A stretch of 39,509 nt of DNA, taken from assembly GCA_016744695.1 (NCBI GenBank), contig JADGDV010000031.1, positions 1-39,509 on the forward strand, written 5' to 3'. Origin of the DNA: Hahellaceae bacterium. GTDB taxonomy: Bacteria; Pseudomonadota; Gammaproteobacteria; Pseudomonadales; Oleiphilaceae. The notes beneath the pieces were generated by a model. It did not search any database. It was not told the DNA's origin and saw only the letters and a list, made by a program, of their open reading frames with translations. Below, in pieces: positions 20,512 through 30,083 of this stretch. The position numbers were made by a program, and so were the translations under genes. Positions within the stretch are counted from its first letter, which is position 1; every line of letters begins with the position of its first letter.

Positions 20512-22410
20512 TTAAGGATGATCTCCCCTAAGTTCTTTAACTTCTAACTCCAAAGCGGCTGCCGTTACGTCTTCTGGCTTCCACTGTTTACCACCTACAA
20601 TATTTACTTTCGACCAAAATCGTTTAGGTCGCTGACTAAATGCTGGCCCATCTTTATTACTAAAGAAACTCCCCCATAAACCTTGTAAGGCCAAGGTAAT
20701 AACAGGCACAGGGCTACGCTCTAAAATAGTATCAACGCCTCCTTTAAACTCATTCATATCCCCTGTTTTAGTTAATTTACCTTCAGGGAAGATACAAACC
20801 ACCTCACCTTGTTCCAACTCTCTAGCGATCGAATCAAAAGCCTGTTGATACGTTTTTTCATCTTTATGACGAGGAGCAATAGGAATAGCTTTAGCTAAAC
20901 GGAAAATAGGTCCTAATAGTGGCGACTTAAATATTTGATAATCCATTACAAAACGAAGGGGGCGCTTACAAGCACCCGCAATCAATAAAGCATCAACAAA
21001 ACTTACATGGTTACAGACCAATACAGCAGGCCCTTCATCTGGAATAACCTTTAAATTTTTATGGCTTACACGATACATAGAATGCGACAGCATCCATACA
21101 ACAAAACGAAACGCGAATTCTGGTACTTGTGCATAAACATAAGCAGCAATGACCAGATTCATAATGGCAAGCACCAAAAAGAATTCAGGAATGCTTAATT
21201 CCAACACACCTAACAACACAATACTTGCAACGGCACTGCCCACCATGAAAATGGCGTTCATAATATTATTAGCAGCAATAATTTGCGCTCTTTGTTCTGG
21301 CTTGGCATTTTTCTGAATATAAGCGTACAAAGGAACAATAAATAAACCACCAAATACACCAATAAGCGCTAAATCAACTAACACATGAATATTTGCTGAA
21401 TAACTAACAAACTCTAACCAGCTGAGTGGCTGCTCTAGTGAGTAAGTAGGAATAGCAAAATATAGATCTATACCAAAAATAGTCAGTCCAAGTGAACCAA
21501 TGGGCACTATACCTATTTCTACTTTATGCCCAGACAAACGTTCACAAAGCATAGAGCCCGCACCAATTCCAACGGAGAATAACGCTAGCAGCATAGTAAC
21601 GACTGAAGAGTCTCCCTGAAGTGTCTCTTTTGCAAAATTAGGAAACTGGGTGAGATATGAAGCACCTAAAAACCAAAACCATGAAATAGCCATAATAGAT
21701 AAATAAACAGACCTATCCGCTCTGGCATATTTAAGCACTTTACCGGTGGTTCTGAATATATTTAAATCTAACTTCATACTTGAATCAGACGCTTTGGCTT
21801 TAGGGATAGATCTGCTTGCTAAGTAACCCGCTATAGCAGTCACAACCACTACCCCTGCAGTAATCACTTTTGTACCTTCAAGCCCCATAAGTAGACCTGC
21901 ACCAATAGTGCCTAATAAAATAGCAACAAAGGTGCCCATTTCTACTAAGGCATTACCACCCACTAGCTCGTCATCTCTTAAATGCTGGGGCAAAATGGCA
22001 TATTTAACCGGACCAAAAAATGTCGATTGTGTGCCCATTACAAATAGCAGCATTAACAGCAAGGTATAAGACTCTGAAATAAAACAGGCTGCGGCTAATA
22101 TCATAATGCCAATTTCTGCCAATTTTACTTTTCGAATAATCGAAGATTTTTCATACTTATCAGCTATTTGACCTGCAATCGCAGAAAATAAAAAAAATGG
22201 CAATATAAATAGACCGGCCGCTAGATTCATTACTGTATTGGTATCTAGGCCAATAGACTGAGTAGCGGTAAACGCGATTAATAACATCAAAGTATTTTTA
22301 AAAATATTGTCGTTAAACGCGCCAAGAAACTGGGTAGAGAAAAAGGGTAAAAAACGTTTTGATGTTAACAGCGTAACCTGACTATGCTCTTCCTTGTTTT
22401 GTTCATTCAT
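20512..22410 (-). CDS. MFS transporter fused to a 1-acylglycerol-phosphate (PlsC-type) acyltransferase
   Basis: The 632-residue protein joins an LplT-like major facilitator domain (about 17-435; FLGAFNDNIFKNTLMLLI is the lysophospholipid-transporter opening) to a PlsC acyltransferase domain (about 440-615). The acyltransferase motifs are NHVSFVD (467-473, catalytic His/Asp) and FPEG (541-544). It probably flips lysophospholipid inward and re-acylates it, acting in phospholipid repair. Relatives in other proteobacteria are often about 1100 residues with an added acyl-ACP synthetase (Aas); that third domain is absent here, so acyl donors must come from elsewhere. It lies 71 bp downstream of mnmE on the same strand. 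Confidence 0.9.
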   Translation of the reverse strand: MNEQNKEEHSQVTLLTSKRFLPFFSTQFLGAFNDNIFKNTLMLLIAFTATQSIGLDTNTVMNLAAGLFILPFFLFSAIAGQIADKYEKSSIIRKVKLAEIGIMILAAACFISESYTLLLMLLFVMGTQSTFFGPVKYAILPQHLRDDELVGGNALVEMGTFVAILLGTIGAGLLMGLEGTKVITAGVVVVTAIAGYLASRSIPKAKASDSSMKLDLNIFRTTGKVLKYARADRSVYLSIMAISWFWFLGASYLTQFPNFAKETLQGDSSVVTMLLALFSVGIGAGSMLCERLSGHKVEIGIVPIGSLGLTIFGIDLYFAIPTYSLEQPLSWLEFVSYSANIHVLVDLALIGVFGGLFIVPLYAYIQKNAKPEQRAQIIAANNIMNAIFMVGSAVASIVLLGVLELSIPEFFLVLAIMNLVIAAYVYAQVPEFAFRFVVWMLSHSMYRVSHKNLKVIPDEGPAVLVCNHVSFVDALLIAGACKRPLRFVMDYQIFKSPLLGPIFRLAKAIPIAPRHKDEKTYQQAFDSIARELEQGEVVCIFPEGKLTKTGDMNEFKGGVDTILERSPVPVITLALQGLWGSFFSNKDGPAFSQRPKRFWSKVNIVGGKQWKPEDVTAAALELEVKELRGDHP

Positions 22411-22481
22411 AGTATGTTTTCCATGCTTAATTAGAATATCTATACCCGCATTGTAGATGACTTATCTAGTTGAGGAGAAAA

Positions 22482-23861
22482 CTATTTACCAATACAGAAA
22501 CTTGAAAATATACGACCTAACAAATCATCAGGGGTTACTTTACCTGTGATCTCCCCTAATGAGTCTTGAGCAGCTCTAAGGTCTTCTGCTAACAATTCAC
22601 CGGCCCCCATATTAAGTAACTGTTGTTGACCTGTGTGAAGTACCTTCTCTGCGCTGTCTAGCGCATCTAAATGACGTCTTCTAGCGGTAAAGCCACCTTC
22701 CATTGTTGCGTTATAGCCCATGCATTGTTTTAGGTGATCTTTTAACAGGTTAATCCCAGAACCTTCTTTAGCGGATAAATTAATAACAGGTACTTTTGTG
22801 TTAGCCGCTAGCATGGCTTGTTCTTTAGTCTGATCAATTTTATTTCGTACAACGGTAATATGTTCCATGCTAGGGAGGTGATGTACAAAATCAGGCCAAA
22901 TCACTTCAGGGTCCATAGAGTCGCTAGTCGTACCATCTACCATTAATAAAATTCGATCAGCCTGTTGTATTTCATTCCAGGCTCTATCAATACCAATACG
23001 CTCTACTTCATCATCACTTTCTCGTAGACCTGCGGTATCAATAATATGTAAAGGCATGCCATCTATGTGGATATGTTCTTTAAGTACGTCTCGAGTTGTG
23101 CCTTCAATTGAGGTCACTATTGCGGCTTCCCGACCTGCTAAAGCATTAAGTAAACTGGATTTACCTGCATTAGGGCGACCTGCAATGACCACATTCATGC
23201 CTTCCCGAATTAATGTACCCTGATTTGCACGGTCACGTACTGAATGAAGTTGATCAATAATGCCTTGTAGATCATTGGCAACTTTACCATCACCTAGAAA
23301 ATCAATTTCTTCCTCAGGAAAATCAATAGCCGCTTCAACATAAATGCGTAACGCAATGAGTTGTTCTACTAAAGACTCTATTTCTTTTGAAAAGGCACCT
23401 TGTAATGATCTTAATGCACATTTAGCGGCTTGCTCTGAGGCACTATCGATTAAATCTGCAATTGCTTCTGCTTGCACCAAGTCCATTTTATCATTCAAAA
23501 AAGCACGTTCAGAAAATTCACCTGGTCGAGCAATTCTTGCACCTAATGACAGGGTAACTTGCAATAACATATCCATAATAACCGGGCCACCATGTCCTTG
23601 AAGTTCAAGAACATCTTCGCCGGTAAAAGAATGAGGGTTCGGAAAAAAAAGCGCTATGCCTTCATCAATTTGCTCATTTTGAGTATTTAAAAACGGACCA
23701 TAATGGGCAAACCTGGGCTTTGGCGTGAGACCCAAAATAGCCTCAGCAATACTTATAGACAGCGGACCAGAAACTCTAATAATACCTACGCCTGCTCGAC
23801 CAGGTGCCGTTGCCAGTGCCACTATGGTGTCATTTTCGAGTTGAGAAAGAGTAGAAGTCAC
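22482..23861 (-). CDS. mnmE: tRNA modification GTPase MnmE
   Basis: MnmE (TrmE), the partner of MnmG in wobble-uridine modification, binds formyl-THF and GTP. The 459 residues show the N-terminal tetrahydrofolate-binding domain ([13 protein letters not shown]), a helical domain with an inserted G domain ([15 protein letters not shown]-loop; [18 protein letters not shown] switch II; NKID), and the C-terminal FCIGK with the cysteine required for activity. GTG start at 23861. A terminator separates it from yidC upstream, so it probably has its own promoter. Confidence 0.98.
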   Translation of the reverse strand: MTSTLSQLENDTIVALATAPGRAGVGIIRVSGPLSISIAEAILGLTPKPRFAHYGPFLNTQNEQIDEGIALFFPNPHSFTGEDVLELQGHGGPVIMDMLLQVTLSLGARIARPGEFSERAFLNDKMDLVQAEAIADLIDSASEQAAKCALRSLQGAFSKEIESLVEQLIALRIYVEAAIDFPEEEIDFLGDGKVANDLQGIIDQLHSVRDRANQGTLIREGMNVVIAGRPNAGKSSLLNALAGREAAIVTSIEGTTRDVLKEHIHIDGMPLHIIDTAGLRESDDEVERIGIDRAWNEIQQADRILLMVDGTTSDSMDPEVIWPDFVHHLPSMEHITVVRNKIDQTKEQAMLAANTKVPVINLSAKEGSGINLLKDHLKQCMGYNATMEGGFTARRRHLDALDSAEKVLHTGQQQLLNMGAGELLAEDLRAAQDSLGEITGKVTPDDLLGRIFSSFCIGK

Positions 23862-23884
23862 AATTCATCTGCCTATCGTTGTTA

Positions 23885-23914
23885 TTAAAAAAGGCCCCTG
23901 AAAAGGAGCCTTTA
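23885..23914 (-). terminator. Rho-independent terminator after yidC
   Basis: On the minus strand AAAGGCTCC (23913-23905) pairs with GGGGCCTTT (23898-23890) around a six-base loop, with one G-T wobble, and is followed by a T-run. It closes the rpmH-rnpA-yidD-yidC transcription unit. Confidence 0.85.
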
Positions 23915-23942
23915 AGTTGCAATCATTGCTTAGTTAAACAGT

Positions 23943-25670
23943 TTAACCTGTTTTTTCAGCCGCTGCATTTTCAATATTTTTAGTAATAACCCACTGCTGA
24001 GCAATCGATAATACGTTGTTCACCACCCAGTACAATACAAGACCGGCTGGGAACCATAAGAAGAATACCGTAAACATAATAGGCATTAACTTCATTACTT
24101 TTGCCTGAACAGGGTCTGGAGGTGTCGGGTTCAATGACATCTGAATAAACATACTTGCACCCATTATTATCGGTAAGATAAAGAGCGGATCTTTAATCGA
24201 CAAGTCTGTAATCCAGAAAAAGAAAGGTGCATGACGTAGTTCAACACTCTCTAGTAATACCCAATACAACGAGATAAACACAGGCATTTGAACCAAGACA
24301 GGAAGACAACCCCCTAGTGGGTTAATTTTCTCTTTCTTGTATAACTCCATCATACCTTGTGACATTTTCTGGCGATCATCACCATATTGTTCTTTTAAAG
24401 AAGCTAGTTTAGGTGCAACACGACGCATATTCGCCATTGAACGATAACTTGCAGCAGATAGCTTAAAGAATGCAGCCTTCACTAAAACAGTAACGAGGAT
24501 GATAGCCACACCCCAGTTTCCAACAATACCAAAAAGGAAGTCCAATAATAGGTAAAGTGGTGTTGCTATGAAGAATAAGAACCCATAATCAATGGTTAAA
24601 TCAAGATTCGGATCGGCTAGAACCAGGTTCTTTTTGATTTTTGGTCCAATGTAAAGATTCGCAGTAATTTCTTGTTGCTCACCTGCCGCTACACTGACTT
24701 CAGGACCAATAAAGCCCATCAAATAAAGTCCGTTTTTAACTTTGGTTTGATATGTGAATTCAGTATCGGCTGCTGGTATCCATGCACTTAAGAAGTAATG
24801 TTGAAGAAAAGCAATCCATCCGCCTTGAACTTTTTGATTGATAGGTGTTTCAGACATATCATCAAAATCAAATTTTTCATAAGGCTCTTTAGGTGTTGAA
24901 AGTGCCATACCTAAGTATGACTGCATACCCATGCTATTTTGTTCTGATGGATCAGCGCTCTTATCACGAATTATCTTACCTGAAAAATTGGTATTCCATG
25001 TTTCAGATGACTGGTTATTAATAATATATGAAACATGAACTAAATAGCTTTCACGTTCAAATCGATAGCGTTTAGTGATGCTTATATCATTATTATCAAC
25101 ATATTTAAGGTCAACTATTAGCTCATTTTCACCATCACCTAATTCATAATGGTTTGAAGAAACCTGATAAACCGGTGTAGGGCCATTTCTTGATGAATCG
25201 AAACCATCTTTTCCATATAAACCGCTTTCAATAGTGTATTTATGGTTTTGATTATTTTCAAGTAATGCAAAAGATTCTTCTGAACCTAATGATGTTTTAT
25301 ATTGAGTTAATAAGGCTTCAGATATGTTGCCGCCATTTAGATCAATAGCGATGTCTAATACATCTGTTTTAATTCGTATTTGCTGACCCGCTGATATTAT
25401 TGCATTAGCATTAGCGTTATTGATATCAGTATTTGTTGCTTGTTGTTCTGGTGTTACAAAATCATCACCATCACTATTATTAATACTGTTACCCACAGAA
25501 AGGGTAGAAGAAGAGTCAGAAATGTTAGCTGATGAGCTATTTAACGTTTCAGTAATTGCTGCTGGTGTTGAAGCAACAGGCTGACTGCCATAGTCATCAT
25601 TCCAAGCTAATACCATCATATAAGAAACGATAGCTAAGCCAATAAAAATTATTCCGCGTTGTGCATCCAT
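23943..25670 (-). CDS. yidC: Membrane protein insertase YidC
   Basis: YidC inserts and folds inner-membrane proteins, alone or with SecYEG; F0 subunits a and c are classical substrates. I start it at ATG 25670 (575 residues, MDAQRGIIFIGLAIVSYMMV), which matches the family N-terminus; an in-frame TTG at 25679 would add three residues. The N-terminal helix is followed by a Ser/Asn-rich linker and a large periplasmic beta-domain, then five membrane helices with the family motifs GGCLPVLVQMPVFISLYWVL and PAGLVLYWVVNNVLSIAQQW. It starts 5 bp after the yidD stop. Confidence 0.98.
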   Translation of the reverse strand: MDAQRGIIFIGLAIVSYMMVLAWNDDYGSQPVASTPAAITETLNSSSANISDSSSTLSVGNSINNSDGDDFVTPEQQATNTDINNANANAIISAGQQIRIKTDVLDIAIDLNGGNISEALLTQYKTSLGSEESFALLENNQNHKYTIESGLYGKDGFDSSRNGPTPVYQVSSNHYELGDGENELIVDLKYVDNNDISITKRYRFERESYLVHVSYIINNQSSETWNTNFSGKIIRDKSADPSEQNSMGMQSYLGMALSTPKEPYEKFDFDDMSETPINQKVQGGWIAFLQHYFLSAWIPAADTEFTYQTKVKNGLYLMGFIGPEVSVAAGEQQEITANLYIGPKIKKNLVLADPNLDLTIDYGFLFFIATPLYLLLDFLFGIVGNWGVAIILVTVLVKAAFFKLSAASYRSMANMRRVAPKLASLKEQYGDDRQKMSQGMMELYKKEKINPLGGCLPVLVQMPVFISLYWVLLESVELRHAPFFFWITDLSIKDPLFILPIIMGASMFIQMSLNPTPPDPVQAKVMKLMPIMFTVFFLWFPAGLVLYWVVNNVLSIAQQWVITKNIENAAAEKTG

Positions 25671-25675
25671 GGGGT

Positions 25676-25975
25676 TCAAGCCAATTGTTCAGATTCAGGG
25701 TTGGTTTTTTCAGAGCTGAATTGAGAATGCTCATGAAGATGTTTTTGTTGATGATCGCAATGTTCGTGAGGAACATGATCTATGCCCCCTTCAGACCAAG
25801 GGTGACATCTTAGCAAACGACGTAATCCGATGTAACCGCCTTTAAGCAGCCCGAATCTTTCAATTGCTGTAAGTGTATAACTGGAACAGGAAGGGTAAAA
25901 ACGACAATGATTACCCAAAAACGGGCTAATACAATACTGATAAAACCTTACAAAAAGGATTGCCAGTTTAGCCAT
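25676..25975 (-). CDS. yidD: Membrane protein insertion efficiency factor YidD
   Basis: YidD is a small membrane-associated protein that assists YidC-dependent insertion. The 99 residues contain the family block [32 protein letters not shown] with its three conserved cysteines, then [20 protein letters not shown]. The C-terminal His-rich tail ([16 protein letters not shown]) is longer than in many homologues and could bind metal. It is between rnpA (22-bp gap) and yidC. Confidence 0.97.
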   Translation of the reverse strand: MAKLAILFVRFYQYCISPFLGNHCRFYPSCSSYTLTAIERFGLLKGGYIGLRRLLRCHPWSEGGIDHVPHEHCDHQQKHLHEHSQFSSEKTNPESEQLA

Positions 25976-25997
25976 TGTTTTTGACCTTTCGTTGCTT

Positions 25998-26417
25998 TTA
26001 GGGTCGTTTATGCTCTGAATTATTGTTTGATTTATTTTCTATCGCACGTTTATTAAGACGTTGCCAAAGTTTTTCTAATTGCTTAGTAACTGTTTGGTTA
26101 TCAAGCTCAGAAATACCCGGACGAGATAGAACAACAATATCCAAAGTTTCAAAATTGTGCTGATGTAACCTGAAAGATTCACGAACTAAACGTTTTAGTC
26201 TATTGCGTTGAACTGCAAGACGTACGTTTTTCTTAGAAAATATAAGTCCAACTCGTGGGCTTACATCTTCATCTTCACAATTTTCTGCAATGCTACGCTC
26301 TCTAGCTAGCAGAAGTATATGTCGATTTGATACTTTACAGGTAACACCATCAAACACATTACGATAATCCTCAGCGGTTAATAATCTTACTTGCCGAGGA
26401 AACCCGTAATGGTTCAT
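25998..26417 (-). CDS. rnpA: Ribonuclease P protein component
   Basis: RnpA is the protein subunit of RNase P and helps the catalytic RNA cleave tRNA 5' leaders. The 139 residues start [22 protein letters not shown] and contain the RNR signature ([16 protein letters not shown]) for RNA binding. It follows rpmH by 12 bp, the universal rpmH-rnpA arrangement. The C-terminal Asn/Lys tail is short and unremarkable. Confidence 0.97.
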   Translation of the reverse strand: MNHYGFPRQVRLLTAEDYRNVFDGVTCKVSNRHILLLARERSIAENCEDEDVSPRVGLIFSKKNVRLAVQRNRLKRLVRESFRLHQHNFETLDIVVLSRPGISELDNQTVTKQLEKLWQRLNKRAIENKSNNNSEHKRP

Positions 26418-26429
26418 AGCCAGATCTTA

Positions 26430-26564
26430 TTAAGCGCTAAGACGCTTACGACCTTTTGCACGACGACGGTTAATTACGTGACGACCATTTTTGGTTGCCA
26501 TACGAGCACGGAAACCGTGGCTACGCTTACGCTTCAGAACGCTAGGTTGGAATGTTCTTTTCAT
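26430..26564 (-). CDS. rpmH: 50S ribosomal protein L34
   Basis: A 44-residue, strongly basic protein starting [20 protein letters not shown] and ending KGRKRLSA, with the standard L34 core [22 protein letters not shown] is at 26562-26564 and the stop at 26430-26432. It is the first gene of the leftward rpmH-rnpA-yidD-yidC unit, facing away from the candidate oriC and from dnaA. Confidence 0.98.
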   Translation of the reverse strand: MKRTFQPSVLKRKRSHGFRARMATKNGRHVINRRRAKGRKRLSA

Positions 26565-26745
26565 TGCTAATTCTCACAAGCTAACTAATTGGTTTTCTAT
26601 TACTAAAAAATAGGAGCGGAATTCTATGTAATTTTGAAACTTTATACAATCCCTTTTGATTAAATATTAAGAAATAAAGTACAAAAAATAAACGAATGAA
26701 TTTAAAAGCTCTTTAAATAGTTATAAATAAATCTTTTAAGGTCTT

Positions 26746-26766
26746 TTATTATTACTACTATTATTA
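26746..26766 (-). other. DnaA-trio-like triplet run (candidate unwinding element)
   Basis: On the minus strand, seven consecutive triplets read TAA, TAA, TAG, TAG, TAA, TAA, TAA. DnaA-trios, defined in bacterial origins as repeated 3'-(G/A)AT-5' on one strand, are the sites where a DnaA filament engages single-stranded DNA. A near-consensus DnaA box on the same strand (26789-26781) ends 14 bases before the run. This adjacency matches known basal unwinding systems. Confidence 0.6.
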
Positions 26767-26780
26767 CTGAGCGTGTTTTC

Positions 26781-26789
26781 TGTTGATAA
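26781..26789 (-). promoter_or_regulatory. DnaA box (one mismatch)
   Basis: TTATCAACA on the minus strand, one base from TTATCCACA. It lies beside the DnaA-trio-like run. Confidence 0.5.
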
Positions 26790-26873
26790 CACTAATTTTA
26801 CTATAAAAAATATATAGTTAGAACGATGATAAGGCTATTGATATAGCTTTTATAGACTGAATATTAGCTGTTT

Positions 26874-26928
26874 ATAACCTGAGTATAAAAAGTGGGTTTA
26901 TTCACAGGCATTTTTATACTCAGGTTAT
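26874..26928. repeat. Perfect 18-bp inverted repeat bracketing a DnaA box
   Basis: Left arm ATAACCTGAGTATAAAAA (26874-26891) and right arm TTTTTATACTCAGGTTAT (26911-26928) are exact reverse complements around a 19-base centre. The centre contains TTATTCACA, and the right arm runs directly into TTATCCACA. A partial third copy of the arm core, CTCAGGTTAT, is at 26954-26963. This could be a cruciform or a binding site for an initiation regulator. It lacks a T-run, so a terminator reading is weak. Confidence 0.8.
26898..26906 (+). promoter_or_regulatory. DnaA box
   Basis: TTATTCACA, fitting the TTATNCACA consensus, in the centre of the 18-bp inverted repeat. Confidence 0.75.
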
Positions 26929-26933
26929 CCACA
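26925..26933 (+). promoter_or_regulatory. DnaA box (perfect)
   Basis: TTATCCACA, overlapping the outer end of the right arm of the inverted repeat. Confidence 0.85.
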
Positions 26934-27332
26934 ATGATACCCCTATACATATCCTCAGGTTATTTTTGTAAATAATAATTATATTTTTATTGCCTTAAAA
27001 TTGTTCACAAGGCTGTTATTAAGTTCATAGTCAATTGAATATTATAGTAAAAGATATGCACAGGCTGTATATTTCTTTATTTTAGGGGGGTAGAAGAATT
27101 GTGTCTTAAAAGGTAGAATTAATCTCAATAACTAGGGGGGCTAGGTTAAAAATTAACCATATAAGCACCCAATATTGATGATACTTTAATGACTAAAGGC
27201 ATCGGTTTGGTTAATTGATACGTTAGTTCTGCTTATATACCTTATAGTTTTCTATAAATAAGTCGCAGACTACAGGTACATATATGTATATATATCTATC
27301 CCCTACCATTTTTTAAAAAACGAGTTACAGCA

Positions 27333-28802
27333 GTGTCACAAAACTTATGGGCTGAATGCCTTGAATATTTAAAGGATGAATTTCCTTCTCAACAGTTTAA
27401 TACCTGGCTTCGACCTTTACAGGCAGAAGCAACAGAGAAAGAAATTTGTTTATATGCACCTAATAAGTTTGTGCTGGATTGGGTTTCTGAAAAATATCTT
27501 AATCGTATTCGTGAATTATTAATCGATTTAACAAGTGGTCATGCACCTAGTGTTAAATTGAAAATTGGAACAGCCAGTGCTAGTTCTTCAAATGAAGCGG
27601 CACCTTCACGGCTAGAGCCTACTAAGCACAGTCGTACAGCGAGCACTTCTAATAACAACGCAAGAAGTGTAGCTAGCAAGCAAAATGATAACTTCTCTCA
27701 GCCAAAGCATAATTTTAATAAAAGAGAGGGGGTTCAAGATAGAAAAGAGCGTTCAGTTGAGGTAGAAGGTGCGATTAAGCATCAGAGTTTTCTTAACTCA
27801 ACATTTACTTTTGATACCTTTGTTGAAGGTAAGTCTAACCAATTAGCTCGTGCTGCTTCTGTACAAGTAGCTGAAAACCCTGGTAGTGCTTATAACCCAT
27901 TATTTCTTTATGGCGGTGTGGGCTTAGGTAAAACGCACTTAATGCATGCTGTGGGAAATGAAATATATAAAAAGAACCCTAATGCTAAAATTGTTTATCT
28001 TCATTCTGAGCGATTTGTAGCAGATATGGTTAAAGCACTTCAGTTGAATGCGATAAATGAGTTTAAACGCTTCTATCGTTCTGTTGATGCACTGCTTATC
28101 GATGATATTCAATTTTTTGCTCGAAAAGAAAGATCTCAGGAAGAATTCTTCCATACTTTCAATGCCTTACTAGAAGGCGGTCAACAAATGATATTGACTA
28201 GTGACCGCTATCCAAAAGAAATTGATAATATGGAAGAGCGATTAAAGTCTCGTTTTGGCTGGGGTCTAACCGTTATGGTTGAACCTCCTGAACTTGAAAC
28301 TCGCGTAGCTATTTTATTGAAAAAGGCAGAGCAAACGAATGTTCGTTTAAATAATGAGTCTGCTTTCTTTATTGCTCAAAAAATCAGGTCAAATGTTCGT
28401 GAACTTGAAGGGGCCTTAAAATTAGTCGCCGCTAATGCTCATTTTACAGGTCAGGAAATCACACCTCCCTTCATAAGAGAGTGTCTAAAAGACCTTTTAG
28501 CGCTTCATGAGAAACAAGTAAGCATTGATAATATTCAACGGACTGTCGCTGAATATTACAAAATTAAAGTGGCTGATTTATTATCAAAACGTAGAACTCG
28601 TTCTATAACTCGCCCAAGACAAGTGGCGATGGCCTTGTCTAAGGAACTCACCAATCATAGTCTTCCTGAAATTGGAGATGCGTTTGGTGGTAGAGATCAC
28701 ACCACTGTTTTACATGCCTGTAGAAAAATAGTCGAATTGAAAGAAACAGAACCTAATATTAGGGAAGACTATCAGAATTTTTTAAGAACACTTACAACGT
28801 AA
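27333..28802 (+). CDS. dnaA: Chromosomal replication initiator DnaA
   Basis: DnaA binds 9-bp boxes and opens oriC, then recruits DnaB. The 489 residues show domain I (1-80), a Ser/Asn-rich flexible domain II (about 81-145), the AAA+ domain with Walker A GGVGLGKT (194-201) and LLIDDIQFF, and a domain IV HTH ending with the signature [15 protein letters not shown]. The start is GTG at 27333, common for dnaA. DnaA boxes upstream suggest autoregulation. First gene of the rightward arm. Confidence 0.99.
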   Translation: MSQNLWAECLEYLKDEFPSQQFNTWLRPLQAEATEKEICLYAPNKFVLDWVSEKYLNRIRELLIDLTSGHAPSVKLKIGTASASSSNEAAPSRLEPTKHSRTASTSNNNARSVASKQNDNFSQPKHNFNKREGVQDRKERSVEVEGAIKHQSFLNSTFTFDTFVEGKSNQLARAASVQVAENPGSAYNPLFLYGGVGLGKTHLMHAVGNEIYKKNPNAKIVYLHSERFVADMVKALQLNAINEFKRFYRSVDALLIDDIQFFARKERSQEEFFHTFNALLEGGQQMILTSDRYPKEIDNMEERLKSRFGWGLTVMVEPPELETRVAILLKKAEQTNVRLNNESAFFIAQKIRSNVRELEGALKLVAANAHFTGQEITPPFIRECLKDLLALHEKQVSIDNIQRTVAEYYKIKVADLLSKRRTRSITRPRQVAMALSKELTNHSLPEIGDAFGGRDHTTVLHACRKIVELKETEPNIREDYQNFLRTLTT

Positions 28803-28907
28803 AAAAATATTGTAAAAATGGTATAACCTAATAATAATGTGTTTAATAAAGCGCTATAAAACAACAATGTTAACTAACGATAAAGAGTCGAAAAGAGCCG
28901 AGTCACT

Positions 28908-30014
28908 ATGAAGCTGATAATAAGTCGAGAAGCACTCCTTGCACCATTACAATCTATTTCTGGTGTGGTAGAAAAAAAACAGACAATGCCTGTTCTGTCG
29001 AACATATTATTGGTGGCTGAACAAGGTGAGCTAACCCTTACTGGTACTAATATGGAGGTTGAGCTGGTTTGCAGAATAGATCAGGTTGACATACAAGTGC
29101 CAGGACAAATTACGGTACCTGCCCGTAAATTATCAGATATTTGTCGTTCACTTTCTGATTCAGCGATGCTTGATTTAAGCATAGAGGGAGACAGACTACA
29201 TGTACGTGCAGGTAAAAGTCATTTTACCTTATCAACATTACCGGCTGATCACTTCCCTAATATAGAAGATAGTCCGCAAGATATCAGTATGACGCTGCCA
29301 CAAGTAGATTTTAAAAAAATGCTTGATGCAACCTCATTTGCTATGGCTCAACAAGATGTACGTTATTATTTAAATGGTATGTTGTTGGAGATGGGGGCTA
29401 CGTCAATTCGTGCTGTTGCAACGGATGGCCATCGTCTTGCTATGTCTAGCATCGATATTATTGGAACAACATTCGAGAATGTTCGTCAGGTTATTGTTCC
29501 AAGAAAAGGTATATTAGAACTCTCACGTCTTTTAACCGATGTTAATGGCACTATTCAAATATCATTCAGTGATAGTCATGTTCGTTCTGAGATTGGCGCT
29601 TATACTTTCACTTCAAAACTGATTGAAGGAAAGTTCCCTGATTACAATCGAGTTATTCCTCGAGGCGGGGATAAGATTATCATTGCCGATCGCCTTGAGT
29701 TAAAAAGCATGTTTATGCGTGCAGGTATTCTTTCACACGAAAATATACGTGGTGTGAGATTACAATTATCAGACAATCAACTACAGGTATTTGCAAACAA
29801 CCCAGAGCATGAGCAAGCAGAAGATAGCTTGTCTGTTGCTTATCATGGAGAGTCACTAGAGGTTGGTTTTAATGTAGGTTATCTCATTGATGTAATGGGT
29901 GTTATTAGCAGTGACCAGGTAAAACTGACGCTCTCTAATCCAAACGCAAGTGCTTTAATTGAGTCTACAGAAGAAAGTAATAGTGTTTATGTTGTTATGC
30001 CAATGAGACTGTAG
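28908..30014 (+). CDS. dnaN: DNA polymerase III beta subunit (sliding clamp)
   Basis: DnaN forms the ring that tethers polymerase III to DNA. The 368 residues (E. coli 366) carry the three clamp repeats; MKLIISREALLAPLQSISGVVEKKQTMPVLSN is the N-terminal signature and YVVMPMRL the canonical C-terminus. It follows dnaA by 105 bp on the same strand. In many relatives recF comes next; here two unrelated genes intervene. Confidence 0.99.
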   Translation: MKLIISREALLAPLQSISGVVEKKQTMPVLSNILLVAEQGELTLTGTNMEVELVCRIDQVDIQVPGQITVPARKLSDICRSLSDSAMLDLSIEGDRLHVRAGKSHFTLSTLPADHFPNIEDSPQDISMTLPQVDFKKMLDATSFAMAQQDVRYYLNGMLLEMGATSIRAVATDGHRLAMSSIDIIGTTFENVRQVIVPRKGILELSRLLTDVNGTIQISFSDSHVRSEIGAYTFTSKLIEGKFPDYNRVIPRGGDKIIIADRLELKSMFMRAGILSHENIRGVRLQLSDNQLQVFANNPEHEQAEDSLSVAYHGESLEVGFNVGYLIDVMGVISSDQVKLTLSNPNASALIESTEESNSVYVVMPMRL

Positions 30015-30083
30015 AACTATAGGTGTAGTGTCTAAATATTATTAAATGATTAATTAGAATTTAAAGGGATAAAGGTTAGGACG

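Larger units (their letters stand above)
26565..27332. other. Candidate chromosomal replication origin (oriC), rpmH-dnaA gap
   Basis: This 768-bp AT-rich gap between divergent rpmH and dnaA is where Pseudomonas-type chromosomes carry oriC. Consensus DnaA boxes are at 26898-26906 (TTATTCACA) and 26925-26933 (TTATCCACA); one-mismatch boxes are at 27001-27009 (TTGTTCACA), 27054-27062 (ATATGCACA) and, on the minus strand, 26789-26781 (TTATCAACA). A run of seven TAA/TAG triplets (26746-26766) resembles DnaA-trios, and an 18-bp perfect inverted repeat brackets one box. Gene direction flips here. dnaA and rpmH promoters must also lie inside. No origin activity can be shown from sequence alone. Confidence 0.75.
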
